Source of the DNA: a virus
Direction: 5' to 3' (one strand)
DNA length: 26,039 nucleotides
IMG/VR virus record: IMGVR_UViG_3300021956_000072
Location: 1-26,039 of that record
Position 1 is the first letter of the stretch; every line of letters starts with the position of its first letter. The position numbers and the translations under genes are program-made. Below, piece by piece: positions 14,338 to 22,602 of this stretch. Below the pieces are notes generated by a model. The model did not search any database, had not been told where the DNA came from, and worked only from the letters and a program-made list of their open reading frames with translations.

Positions 14338-15483
14338 ATGTATACACTTGACCCAAATGCGCCCGAGCCGATTATGTTACTCGACGAAATGATTGGCGCA
14401 GATAGTGACTTCCCAAATGACCCATACATTGATGGTTCTTTATTTGCTAAAGAATTATTGATGCTTGACTCAATGGGCAAGAAAGTAATCAATATTTGGA
14501 TTGCGTCGGGTGGCGGTTCAGTCATTGACGGGATGAAAATCTACAACGCTATCCTACAAACAAAAGCAAAAGTAAATACACACATCATTTTTGCAGGTTC
14601 AATTTCAGCCGTAATAAGTCAAGCAGGTCGTGAGCGCACGATGGCTGACTTCGGCAAGTTAATGTTTCACAACCCAAGCGGTGGCGATGAAAAGGGACTT
14701 AATGCGATTAAGGACTCAATTATCACAATGGTTGAGAAACGTTCAAAGATGTCATACTCTGACATCAGTAAAATGATGAACCGCACAACGTGGATAGGTT
14801 CAGACGAAGCACTTGCACTTGGCTTGTGTGATGTTATCGAGTCAAGCGACTCATTGAACAAACCGAAGTTGTTTGGGGGCGACGTTGCCGAAATGGTTAA
14901 CGTGGCAAAGATGTATGTAAACAACGCACTTAAACCAATTAAAAATAATATGAACGCAGAAGTAACAAAAGCACTGGGGTTGAATGAAGATGCAACCACT
15001 GAAGATGTTGTCAAAGCAATCGCAGAACTAAAGTCAACTGAAGTTGAAACTGAAACAACAACTGAAGTTGAAACTGAAACTGCACCTGCAAGTGAAACAA
15101 TCACTACTGACAACGATACGATTTCGGCATTAAACGAAATGGTTAACACTTTGAAAGCAGAACTTGAAGCAATCAAGAACTCAACGAAAGTTGCAGAAGA
15201 AAATGCTACAAAGACAAAAGCAATTGAACTTGTAAACAAGTACACAAACAAGTTAGGCAATGTAACTGAAGAAGTGAAAACTTCGTGGGTAAACAAAGCA
15301 ATTGCAAACTACAACGAAACTGAAACAATGCTTGAAGCGTTGCCGTTAAATTTCAAAGCACCAAGTGTGGAGAATGTAACCAACAAAACAAACGAGGTTG
15401 ACGTGCCAACAAGCGCATTATACCTTTCAGCAAAGTTGAAAAACGAATTAAAAAAACAAGGTCGCAAAGTGTACCTTGCATAA
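14338..15483 (+). CDS. ClpP-like prohead protease fused to scaffold
   Basis: 381 residues. Residues about 10-175 are a ClpP/S14-type protease: oxyanion Gly-rich loop IASGGGSVIDGM (55-66), nucleophile Ser90 in GSISA, and His111 in MFHNPSGG. The third triad residue is not obvious (MNRTTWIGSDEA region). Residues about 200-330 are rich in Thr, Glu and Ala and helical, as expected of an internal scaffold. The C-terminus (SALYLSAKLKNELKKQGRKVYLA) is basic and may contact the capsid protein. One gene thus supplies scaffold and protease. It is followed by the major capsid gene after 44 A-rich bases. Confidence 0.8.
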   Translation: MYTLDPNAPEPIMLLDEMIGADSDFPNDPYIDGSLFAKELLMLDSMGKKVINIWIASGGGSVIDGMKIYNAILQTKAKVNTHIIFAGSISAVISQAGRERTMADFGKLMFHNPSGGDEKGLNAIKDSIITMVEKRSKMSYSDISKMMNRTTWIGSDEALALGLCDVIESSDSLNKPKLFGGDVAEMVNVAKMYVNNALKPIKNNMNAEVTKALGLNEDATTEDVVKAIAELKSTEVETETTTEVETETAPASETITTDNDTISALNEMVNTLKAELEAIKNSTKVAEENATKTKAIELVNKYTNKLGNVTEEVKTSWVNKAIANYNETETMLEALPLNFKAPSVENVTNKTNEVDVPTSALYLSAKLKNELKKQGRKVYLA

Positions 15484-15527
15484 GCAAATAAAACAAATCA
15501 ATTTAAACTTAAAAACAAAAATAGCAA

Positions 15528-16520
15528 ATGGCTTTAGTTATTAATGACACGCAGTACGCTGGTACATTCGCAAGTTACTTTTGGTTACCTGCGACATTCT
15601 CAATGGACACAATTCAAAAAGGAATTGTTTACGTTCAAGACGGAATAAAAAAGAAGCACACAATCGGACGTGTGGACTTCTCTGACCCATTACAACCAAG
15701 AACACCGACACCAACGTCAAGTGGTACTTTCGTTGTAGATGGTCGTACATTATACCCACAAGATATGATGTGTTACACTGAATTTAACCCACGTGATTAT
15801 GAGCAACATTGGTTGGCTGAACAACTTTCTCCGACATTATTGGCTCGTGAGTTACCTATCACTGCGGAGAACTATATGATGCAAATTGCATTGAATAGAA
15901 CTTTCGAGAGCATTGAGGGTGCATTGTGGATGGGATCACTTGACTACGCAGGAAACTACGCAGTAGGTACACCACAATACCAATGGCAATTCTTTGATGG
16001 TTTCTTAAAAAAAATGGTTAATGATAGCAGTGTGTTACGACCATCAACTCCCGAAGTTGCAATTGACGTGACAAACATTGCTGACTCGTTTGACCAATTA
16101 TTGAACCTAATTGCAACAAACAAGAAAGCGTTATTGTCAAAACCAACACGCTATGAGAGAATGAAGTTCTTGGTGTCTATCAACACTGAACAAATTTATC
16201 ACACTTTTATCACGACATCACAAACTTTCAAGGGTGTGAATACTACGGATAGAGGTATTAACTTATACAAAGGTTATGAAGTAGTTCCCGTTGCAGGTAT
16301 GCCCGACGACACTATTGTGTTTACGGAGTCAATCAACGACGTAAGTTCAAACTTATACGTAGGTATGAACTCAATGGAAGATAACAATCTTCAGTTGATG
16401 CGTTTACAAAACAATTCTGAATTGTTCTTCTTTAAGGGCTTAATGAAATACGATACGCAGTATGGTTTCAGTGACCAAATTGCATTGTATACTACATTGA
16501 CTACTGGCGATTTTCAATAA
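15528..16520 (+). CDS. Major capsid protein
   Basis: 330 residues, directly behind the protease/scaffold. The composition and layout fit HK97-fold capsid proteins, with an E-loop-like early region and the later helix/strand pattern (LLNLIATNKKALLSKPTRYERMKFLVSINTEQIY...INLYKGYEVVPVAGMPDDTIVF...SELFFFKGLMKYDTQYGF). The ATG at 15528 follows an A-rich leader. The stop at 16518 is followed in the -1 frame by an open tail of ELREDGG repeats, so a minor, longer form is possible. Confidence 0.8.
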   Translation: MALVINDTQYAGTFASYFWLPATFSMDTIQKGIVYVQDGIKKKHTIGRVDFSDPLQPRTPTPTSSGTFVVDGRTLYPQDMMCYTEFNPRDYEQHWLAEQLSPTLLARELPITAENYMMQIALNRTFESIEGALWMGSLDYAGNYAVGTPQYQWQFFDGFLKKMVNDSSVLRPSTPEVAIDVTNIADSFDQLLNLIATNKKALLSKPTRYERMKFLVSINTEQIYHTFITTSQTFKGVNTTDRGINLYKGYEVVPVAGMPDDTIVFTESINDVSSNLYVGMNSMEDNNLQLMRLQNNSELFFFKGLMKYDTQYGFSDQIALYTTLTTGDFQ

Positions 16521-16594
16521 CCCCATCTTACGAGTTACGGGAAGATGGTGGGCGAGAATTACGAGAAGATGGAAGTAACGAATTACGCAACTAA
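16511..16594 (+). other. Possible -1 frameshift extension of the capsid protein (ELREDGG repeats)
   Basis: The capsid gene ends GAT TTT CAA TAA. If the ribosome slips one base back on the TTTT run at 16511-16514, translation continues as SITPSYELREDGG, then RELREDGS and NELRN to a TAA at 16592. The same tail type (ELREDGG, FELREDGG, FEIRG) ends the LysM gene at 23428-23811, in frame. Arg, Glu and Gly codons vary at third positions between copies (CGG, CGA, CGC, CGT; GAA, GAG; GGT, GGG, GGA) while the peptide stays constant, which argues for translation. A one-base assembly error in the T-run would explain it equally. The slip site lacks a full XXXYYYZ heptamer. Confidence 0.45.
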
Positions 16595-16596
16595 AA

Positions 16597-16833
16597 ATGG
16601 CAAAAAGTAAAGTTAAAAAAAAGGCGCAGGTTGAGGTCGCATCGGAAGTTGAAGAAACAACCGAGAGTGTGCAACAACCTGCACCTTTATTTGATTGGGA
16701 CGCATACCCAAAACAAAAGCGAATATTTATTGACAACGATGGCGTTGTTCATAGGGATGCGTTCAATGTGATGGGCAACTATGTTTCAGTCAATGGCAAA
16801 AAAGCAATTGCAACAATTATTGAACGACCTTAA
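16597..16833 (+). CDS. Small head-region protein (78 aa), unknown
   Basis: It starts two bases after the end of the ELREDGG stretch. A Lys-rich N-terminus (MAKSKVKKKAQVEV) is followed by an acidic/Gln segment and a compact C-terminal part (FDWDAYPKQKRIFIDNDGVVHRDAFNVMGNYVSVNGKKAIATII). No family recognised. Its position between capsid and sheath suggests a structural or connector role. It ends nine bases before the sheath ATG. Confidence 0.6.
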   Translation: MAKSKVKKKAQVEVASEVEETTESVQQPAPLFDWDAYPKQKRIFIDNDGVVHRDAFNVMGNYVSVNGKKAIATIIERP

Positions 16834-16842
16834 AAAATCAAA

Positions 16843-18366
16843 ATGGCATTAAACGACATTACTATAAATTACGGACAAGGTGGTCTTGGTCGTGCGTTGG
16901 ATGGGGAAGATTACTATTCGGGGATTTTATTCTATACCGATAACAACCCATTGAACAACAACTCACGTCAAGCACAAATATTGTCCTTGCAACAAGCCGA
17001 GCAACTTGGTATTGTTGGCAACTATTCCGACGAAACACCTGCGACAACTACACTTGGTATTGACACCGCAGGAAACACGGGCGACACTTGGAAAATTGTT
17101 TGTCCCGAGCCAAGCGGATATGTAACAATTGCAGACATTTCAGTTCCTGCATCTATGACTGGCGACGCTACTGCACAAGCAGAATATATGGCGAACGCAA
17201 TCAATAGTGGCACAAGAACACACGGCTATTCGGCAACGTTTAGTACGTTCTTTGTGACTATCACAAGCCGTGCAGGTTTAGGTTTATATCCAAATAACAA
17301 CCCAGTGTTGTGGTATACAACGGGAAGTTATGACATTTACCTTGATGGCACTACAAACGGGGTTGCGTCAGAGAAAGCGGTTTGGCATTATCACATCAGT
17401 GAATATTTCAGATTGCAACCAAGTGGCAACTTAAGAGTGTACTTTGCACCATTGTCGGGCAACACATTCGACTATGCAGAACTTGGAGTTATGCAGGGAA
17501 GTGCAACGGGCAAACTACGTCAAGTGGCAATTTACCTTGCAAACACGGGCGCAAACATTGTGAATGACATCAATATCATTCAAACAATACAATCACAAGT
17601 TGACACGCTTATTGCATTACACCAACCTATGTCAACAATCGTTGCATTTGATGGTTACACACTGGGCGACTTGACAACACTTGTTGACTTGGGTGCTTAC
17701 AATTGTCGTTCGGTATCGGTAACAATTGGGCAAGACGGCAACAACTTGGGCAACGAGTTAAGTGCATCAAGCAACTTCTCAATGACAAACTTGGGTGCAG
17801 TTCTTGGGGCGGTTTCTTATTCAGCCGTAAACGAGGACATTGCGTGGGTATCTAAATTTAATATGACAAACGGCGTTGAGTTGAGCGTTCCTGCGTTTTT
17901 AAATACTGAAGTTGTTGATATGGTCGGACAAGCAAACTTGTTGACTCAATTGAACAATTATCGTTATTTATTCCTACGCACGTTTGTGGGGGTTGCAGGT
18001 ACTTATGTAAATGACAACCATTGTGCAATTAGCGAGGCGAACGATTATGCTTATATGAACGACAACCGAGTTATCGACAAAGCACACCGCTTGTTGTATG
18101 CAGGTGTGTTGCCGTTCTTGAATGGTACAATCAAACTTGAAGCAGACGGCACACTTTCACTTGCAACGTGTGGCTATGTTCAAGGACTTGCATCGACATC
18201 GCTTGACGCAATGATTAGAGCAAACGAGATAAGCAACTACCAAATACTTATTGACCCAGCGCAAAACATCCTTGCGACATCAACGCTTGTGATCACTGCA
18301 AACATTCAACCGACGGGCGTGGCTCGACACATCACAATCAATTTAGGATTTGTAACATCAATTTAA
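16843..18366 (+). CDS. Tail sheath protein
   Basis: 507 residues. The start MALNDITINYGQGGLGRALDGEDYYSGILFYT and the end PAQNILATSTLVITANIQPTGVARHITINLGF match the sheath family seen in Bacteroidota phages (DUF2586-like). The C-terminal segment of alternating strands with a final I/L-rich strand is where sheath subunits interlock. A beta-rich insertion occupies about 65-200. The adjacent tube protein and chaperones support the call and show that the tail is contractile. Confidence 0.82.
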   Translation: MALNDITINYGQGGLGRALDGEDYYSGILFYTDNNPLNNNSRQAQILSLQQAEQLGIVGNYSDETPATTTLGIDTAGNTGDTWKIVCPEPSGYVTIADISVPASMTGDATAQAEYMANAINSGTRTHGYSATFSTFFVTITSRAGLGLYPNNNPVLWYTTGSYDIYLDGTTNGVASEKAVWHYHISEYFRLQPSGNLRVYFAPLSGNTFDYAELGVMQGSATGKLRQVAIYLANTGANIVNDINIIQTIQSQVDTLIALHQPMSTIVAFDGYTLGDLTTLVDLGAYNCRSVSVTIGQDGNNLGNELSASSNFSMTNLGAVLGAVSYSAVNEDIAWVSKFNMTNGVELSVPAFLNTEVVDMVGQANLLTQLNNYRYLFLRTFVGVAGTYVNDNHCAISEANDYAYMNDNRVIDKAHRLLYAGVLPFLNGTIKLEADGTLSLATCGYVQGLASTSLDAMIRANEISNYQILIDPAQNILATSTLVITANIQPTGVARHITINLGFVTSI

Positions 18367-18369
18367 AAA

Positions 18370-18789
18370 ATGGCAACACCACTCATAAACGGGGTCAACT
18401 ATTCTTGGGCAAACATCACACTTTCATTGTTTGGTGTACCCGTGAAAGGAATAACAAAGATTGACTACAACCGAAAGCAAACCAAAGAAAACAACTACGG
18501 CGCAGGTTCAGAACCTATTTCACGTGGTTACGGCAATATCGAATACGAGGGTTCAATTGATTTGTACCTTGACGAATGGAAAGCAATTTGTAAGAGTGCG
18601 CCAAATGGCGACCCACTTGCGATTGCGCCGTTTAACATCATTATCACATACGGGGTAAATAGAGCGACTGCAATTGTTGATACCTTACAAATGTGCGAAT
18701 TTATGGAAGACCCACTTTCATCGTCGCAGGGGGACACAAAAATTGTTGTCACAATTCCGTTAGTTATCGGAGGAAAAGTATCTTTGTAA
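18370..18789 (+). CDS. Tail tube protein
   Basis: 139 residues, starting three bases after the sheath gene. The motif GITKIDYNRKQTKENNYGAGSEPISRGYGNIEYEGSIDLYLDEW is characteristic of contractile tail tube proteins, which stack as hexameric rings inside the sheath. The length is normal. The order sheath, tube, chaperones, tape measure is conserved in myophages. Confidence 0.83.
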   Translation: MATPLINGVNYSWANITLSLFGVPVKGITKIDYNRKQTKENNYGAGSEPISRGYGNIEYEGSIDLYLDEWKAICKSAPNGDPLAIAPFNIIITYGVNRATAIVDTLQMCEFMEDPLSSSQGDTKIVVTIPLVIGGKVSL

Positions 18790-18802
18790 AAAAAGAATAC
18801 TT

Positions 18803-19123
18803 ATGTCACAAGAACAACTTAACGAAAAAGCACAAGCACTGGCATCTGAACTCGGGTTCAAGGTGCATCCCTTATCATTCACAAACGGCGAGGGTCAACA
18901 AATAGTTGGCTTTCTACGTGAACCAACCCGAAGCGCAAAATTGAGTGCGATGGACGATATGATGAAAAGCCCAAGCCAAGCAGGGGAAACAATTCTCAAC
19001 GCTTGTTTATTGGTTGAACATTCCGACCCACGTATATTGAGCGACGACGATGTTTATGTGAGTGCTACAATGGATTGCTTGAGTATTTTAAAAGTTTATC
19101 AAAACGACTTAAAAAAAAAATAG
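18803..19123 (+). CDS. Tail assembly chaperone, short form (G-like)
   Basis: 106 residues, acidic/helical, ending in KKK at a ten-A run directly before its TAG stop. It lies between the tube and tape measure genes, the invariable place of tail assembly chaperones, which keep the tape measure soluble during tail assembly. The ATG at 18803 follows a 13-base A-rich gap. Confidence 0.75.
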   Translation: MSQEQLNEKAQALASELGFKVHPLSFTNGEGQQIVGFLREPTRSAKLSAMDDMMKSPSQAGETILNACLLVEHSDPRILSDDDVYVSATMDCLSILKVYQNDLKKK

Positions 19124-19284
19124 AGTCCTATCGTATTGACGAAACAAGCCCTGCACTCATTCAAATGGAGAGCAGGGTTTTGTTTTATACGGGTATACCC
19201 CCCGAGTCAATGAGTGACGAACAACTTATTCAAAACCACGAGCGAATTATGTTTGCTCTTAAAGAACGAGGCGAAGCCAAATGA
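18803..19284 (+). CDS. Tail assembly chaperone, frameshift fusion (GT-like)
   Basis: A -1 slip on the A10 run fuses the 18803 frame to a second open frame that adds 54 residues (from IESYRIDETSPALIQ to KERGEAK), giving about 159 residues. The second frame has no good start of its own (a TTG at 19075 inside the first gene), and its stop overlaps the tape measure ATG (ATGA). Frameshifted chaperone pairs at this site are conserved across tailed phages with long tails, so I consider the fusion real. The extension would bind the tape measure. Confidence 0.75.
19111..19120 (+). promoter_or_regulatory. -1 programmed frameshift slippery site (A10)
   Basis: Ten consecutive A bases read TTA AAA AAA AAA TAG in frame 0. 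They contain the ideal slippery heptamer A AAA AAA, followed at once by the stop codon. The next frame opens at ATA GAG TCC. I did not find an obvious strong stem just downstream. Confidence 0.75.
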
Positions 19285-20819
19285 GTGACGTAATACAATA
19301 CATTCTCAAGTTGAAAGACGAAATGTCGGGCAACTTAAAGAACATCGAGAAAAGCACTGACGGGTTAAATAGCACCCTTAAAAAAATGGGTGGCGCAGTC
19401 GCAACTTATTTTGCCGTTGATAAGATTGTTGAGTTTGGTAAGGAGTCATTCAAGGCATTTGAAGAAGCCGAACAAAACGCAACCAAACTTGCCAACGCAG
19501 TAAAGAATGTCGGGGGTACTTCAAGCGATCTCGATGCGTTAATGAAACAATCGAGCGACCTGCAAAACAAGGGTATATTCTCGGACGATGCCACGCAACA
19601 AATACAAACACAAGCATTGCAGTTTGGTTTAACGGCAAAGCAGGTGCAAGAAATGACACCTATTGTGGAGGACTTTGCCAGTGCGACGGGGCAAAGCGTG
19701 GATAGTGCAATGCAAAGCGTGTTGATGGGTACGAACGGAATGATGCGAGGACTCAAAGCGTATGGTTTAAACTTGCAAGACACTGGCGACAAGTCAAAGA
19801 ACTTGCAACAAGTAATGGGTGCGCTCGGGCAAAAGTTCGCAGGGACAAATGAGTTAATTGCCAAGACCACAACGGCGGGACAAATGGCTCAATTCAAAAA
19901 TCAAGTTGACGACCTGCAAGAAGTGATTGGCGAAAGTTTAGCAGGGGCGTTGAGCAAAGTGTTGCCGTACATTATTGACTTGGTTACTTTAATCAAAGAC
20001 GGGATGCAAAGCGCAATGCCATACGTTGAGCAATTTCTTGGGTACTTTGACCAAATGACCTCAACCATAAGCGCAAATAAAAATAGCATCCTTGCATTCT
20101 TTCAACCTATCATTGATGCAATGAGTGGTGCGTTTGATAGAATAAAAGAAGCACTTGGCAACCTATGGAATAGTGTTTCGGAATGGATGCCACAAATTGA
20201 GCAACTATTGTATGCAGTGCGTGACGCTTTCGTGTGGGTGTATAACATCGTGCAGGACTTGACCATTGTCATAATTAATTTAGTTGCAGGAATACTTGAC
20301 GTGGCTCACACGTTCTATGTATTGCTTGACTCAATCGGTGTTATTAACTTACTTGTTGGTTTATTCAGCACGTTATGGGAATGGGCAAAGGGACTCGGGA
20401 ATATGTTTATTTGGTTATTTGACCACACCCTTGCACCAATATTGAGTGGCATTGGTTGGCTATATGAACAACTTAAAAAGATTTTAGGGTTGACGGGAAG
20501 CAGTAAGGTTGTAGTCGAAAATCAAAAGAAAGCAACAAGTGGTGCGCCCGAAAAACCAAACACAACAAATGCAGTTGTCGGTGGTGGTGCAGGTTCAAAT
20601 TTAAGCGCAAAGGGAAGCAAGGCAAAAGCAGGGGGGGGCGAGGGCAAGGTCACTGGGTCAAAGAATACAACCATACAAATCACAATACAAAAGTTCATTG
20701 ACGGCGGTATTAACATAAGCACAACGACATTCAAAGAGTCAGCAAGTGAAATGCAAACAATGATTGCCAAAGCATTATTGAATGCCGTAAACGATGCGCA
20801 AATGATAGCAACACAATAA
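19281..20819 (+). CDS. Tape measure protein
   Basis: 512 residues, helical, Gln-, Ala- and Lys-rich. The N-terminal part (ILKLKDEMSGNLKNIEKSTDGLNSTLKKMGG) and the segment TGQSVDSAMQSVLMGTNGMMRGLKAYGLNLQDTGDKSKNLQQVMGALGQKFAG are typical. Hydrophobic segments around residues 225-240 and 320-400 (INLVAGILDVAHTFYVLLDS) may enter the host membrane during injection. A Gly/Ala/Lys-rich linker (GGGAGSNLSAKGSKAKAGGGEG) precedes the C-terminal part. Tape measure length sets tail length, so at the usual 1.5 angstrom per residue the tail would be about 75 nm. Its ATG overlaps the chaperone stop. Confidence 0.85.
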   Translation: MSDVIQYILKLKDEMSGNLKNIEKSTDGLNSTLKKMGGAVATYFAVDKIVEFGKESFKAFEEAEQNATKLANAVKNVGGTSSDLDALMKQSSDLQNKGIFSDDATQQIQTQALQFGLTAKQVQEMTPIVEDFASATGQSVDSAMQSVLMGTNGMMRGLKAYGLNLQDTGDKSKNLQQVMGALGQKFAGTNELIAKTTTAGQMAQFKNQVDDLQEVIGESLAGALSKVLPYIIDLVTLIKDGMQSAMPYVEQFLGYFDQMTSTISANKNSILAFFQPIIDAMSGAFDRIKEALGNLWNSVSEWMPQIEQLLYAVRDAFVWVYNIVQDLTIVIINLVAGILDVAHTFYVLLDSIGVINLLVGLFSTLWEWAKGLGNMFIWLFDHTLAPILSGIGWLYEQLKKILGLTGSSKVVVENQKKATSGAPEKPNTTNAVVGGGAGSNLSAKGSKAKAGGGEGKVTGSKNTTIQITIQKFIDGGINISTTTFKESASEMQTMIAKALLNAVNDAQMIATQ

Positions 20820-20820
20820 T

Positions 20821-21441
20821 ATGGAAAACTACAATATTGATAAAAATCAAGCATTGACCGATGTATCAAAAGTGGGTCAATATGCAGGGGGTATAATTAT
20901 AAACAACGCCCTGCAAAGTTCACGTGTTGCGCCTAATTTATACAATGGCAAAATCGACCAAAACTACACACCCGACGAACCCGTTGCCGTGTCAATGCTT
21001 GGGACACCAGTGTATTCAAATTTAGATTTGCAAGGTGGCACTTATACCGATAACGATGGCAACACTATAAACTACCCGAGCATCACGCTTGACGCAGTTT
21101 TGTTTGTCGTTACGCAAAGCAAAAACATCGTGATCACAAACATACAAGGGCGCAACGGCTCTATTAAGGAATATATAAGCGACGACGACTACAATATCAC
21201 TATCACTGGCATCATTGCAGGGGGCAATAATGTATACCCAAAAAACGAAGTTCTTGCACTTAAAAAAGTTCTTGACTCGCCCGTTGCCATCAATGTCAAC
21301 TCGTGGTTCTTAAACCAATTCGGGGTGCATTCCTTTGTTGTTAAAGATTACAATTTTAACCAAGAAGCAGGGCGCAATTCTCAACAATCGTTTAGTATTT
21401 CAGCCATTAGCGATGTCCCCGTAATTTTACAAATACGATAA
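20821..21441 (+). CDS. Baseplate hub-associated protein (DUF6046-like)
   Basis: 206 residues. The central segment ITLDAVLFVVTQSKNIVITNIQGRNGSIKEYISDDDYNITITGIIAG is the pattern of a protein family common in Bacteroidota phages next to the tape measure (I believe DUF6046). The C-terminal FLNQFGVHSFVVKDYNFNQEAGRNSQQSFSISAISD fits a LysM-less hub protein. The ATG follows the tape measure stop by one base. It probably sits between tube and hub, as gp53-like proteins do. Confidence 0.6.
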   Translation: MENYNIDKNQALTDVSKVGQYAGGIIINNALQSSRVAPNLYNGKIDQNYTPDEPVAVSMLGTPVYSNLDLQGGTYTDNDGNTINYPSITLDAVLFVVTQSKNIVITNIQGRNGSIKEYISDDDYNITITGIIAGGNNVYPKNEVLALKKVLDSPVAINVNSWFLNQFGVHSFVVKDYNFNQEAGRNSQQSFSISAISDVPVILQIR

Positions 21442-22602
21442 ATGTTAAGACCGAAAATATTAATTGTAATAAGTCAGCAACCAACGGACGACTACCCAAC
21501 AAGAAGCGACACGTTTATACTTGACTTTGTCAACGACCTTGAAATAAGTTCGTCGTGGAAAAACTTAACCGACACGGCAAAGTTTGTCATTCCAAAAAAC
21601 ATTGTTTTCAAAACCAAAGACGGCAAATCGTATGACTTGTCGGGCAAGGGCAAAAACATAATTGCAGGAACTCACGCCCCTTTTATATTGAGAGGCGACC
21701 GCATAAGCATCGAAGCAGGTTATTGGTATTACGACGCTGACGGCATCGAACAACGTCCCCCAACAACAACAATATTCAATGGCTTTATTTCAAAGGTCAA
21801 AATTAAGATACCGATTGAAATCGAATGCGAGGACAATATGTGGTTGCTCAAACAAACCACCGCACCAAATAAAGTTTTTAAAGGGACGCTTGAGTCAATG
21901 GTCGAGGAACTTATTACGCCGTTGGGGTTTGGATTGGTTAAACATCCGCAAGGCATTACAACGAACGTGGGCGTGTTTAGAACGCAGGACGAAACCATTG
22001 GCGAAGTGCTTGACCGCTTACGTAAAGACCTGCGCATTGAGTCGTGGTTCAGAGGCAACAACCTGCATTGCAGTTCGATTGTTTACTTTCCAAACGAAAT
22101 TGCTGACCCACAACAAGTGTTCGAGTTTCAGAGCAATATAATTGACGACTCACTTGACTATTCACGTATTGACGACATCACACTGGGTGCAAATGCCATC
22201 AGTGTAAACAAGGTCGAGTTGACAAGCACAAATGCAGACGGCAAAAGCAAAACCAAAAACAAACGGCTTGAGGTGTTCGTAGGGAAGAAAGGGGGCGAGG
22301 TGCGAACGCTTTACTTTTACGATGTAAAGACCGAAGCAGAACTTAAACAAATGGGCGAGGAACGTTTGCGTCGTTATTTTTATGAGGGGTATCGTGGCTC
22401 ATTCACTACCTTTGGAGAGCCATACGTTAAACACGGCGACATTATCAAACTACGTGACAAGGTACTACCCGAACGAGAGGGGGCTTATTTTGTTAAGTCA
22501 GTAAAGCGTAAATTTGGAGTGAGTGACGGCTACCGACAAGAAATTGAAATCGACATCCGTGCGGACGTATTCAACCAAAGTGAAATTGAACAAGGACTAT
22601 GA
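21442..22602 (+). CDS. Baseplate hub protein (gpD/gp44-like)
   Basis: 386 residues, starting directly at the previous stop. The beginning (ILIVISQQ...FILDFVNDLEISSSWKNLTDTAKFVIPKN) with the rest (IFNGFISKVKIKIPIEIECEDNMWLLKQTT...LRIESWFRGNNLHCS) and a late FVKSVKRKFGVSDGYRQEIEIDIRAD are those of late-control gpD / Mu gp44-type hub proteins, which trimerise under the tube and carry the spike. It overlaps the spike gene by ATGA. Confidence 0.75.
   Translation: MLRPKILIVISQQPTDDYPTRSDTFILDFVNDLEISSSWKNLTDTAKFVIPKNIVFKTKDGKSYDLSGKGKNIIAGTHAPFILRGDRISIEAGYWYYDADGIEQRPPTTTIFNGFISKVKIKIPIEIECEDNMWLLKQTTAPNKVFKGTLESMVEELITPLGFGLVKHPQGITTNVGVFRTQDETIGEVLDRLRKDLRIESWFRGNNLHCSSIVYFPNEIADPQQVFEFQSNIIDDSLDYSRIDDITLGANAISVNKVELTSTNADGKSKTKNKRLEVFVGKKGGEVRTLYFYDVKTEAELKQMGEERLRRYFYEGYRGSFTTFGEPYVKHGDIIKLRDKVLPEREGAYFVKSVKRKFGVSDGYRQEIEIDIRADVFNQSEIEQGL

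Noticed and set aside
14667-15296. Long open frame (209 codons) on the minus strand opposite the protease/scaffold gene
   Set aside because: It is a shadow of the low-complexity Thr/Glu/Ala-rich scaffold region; its product is a Ser/Val-rich low-complexity string, and the + strand gene has clear protease motifs.
19406-19870. 154-codon minus-strand frame opposite the tape measure gene
   Set aside because: Its Cys/Ser-rich product is typical of the antisense of Gln/Ala/Lys-rich coding sequence, and it has no supporting signals.
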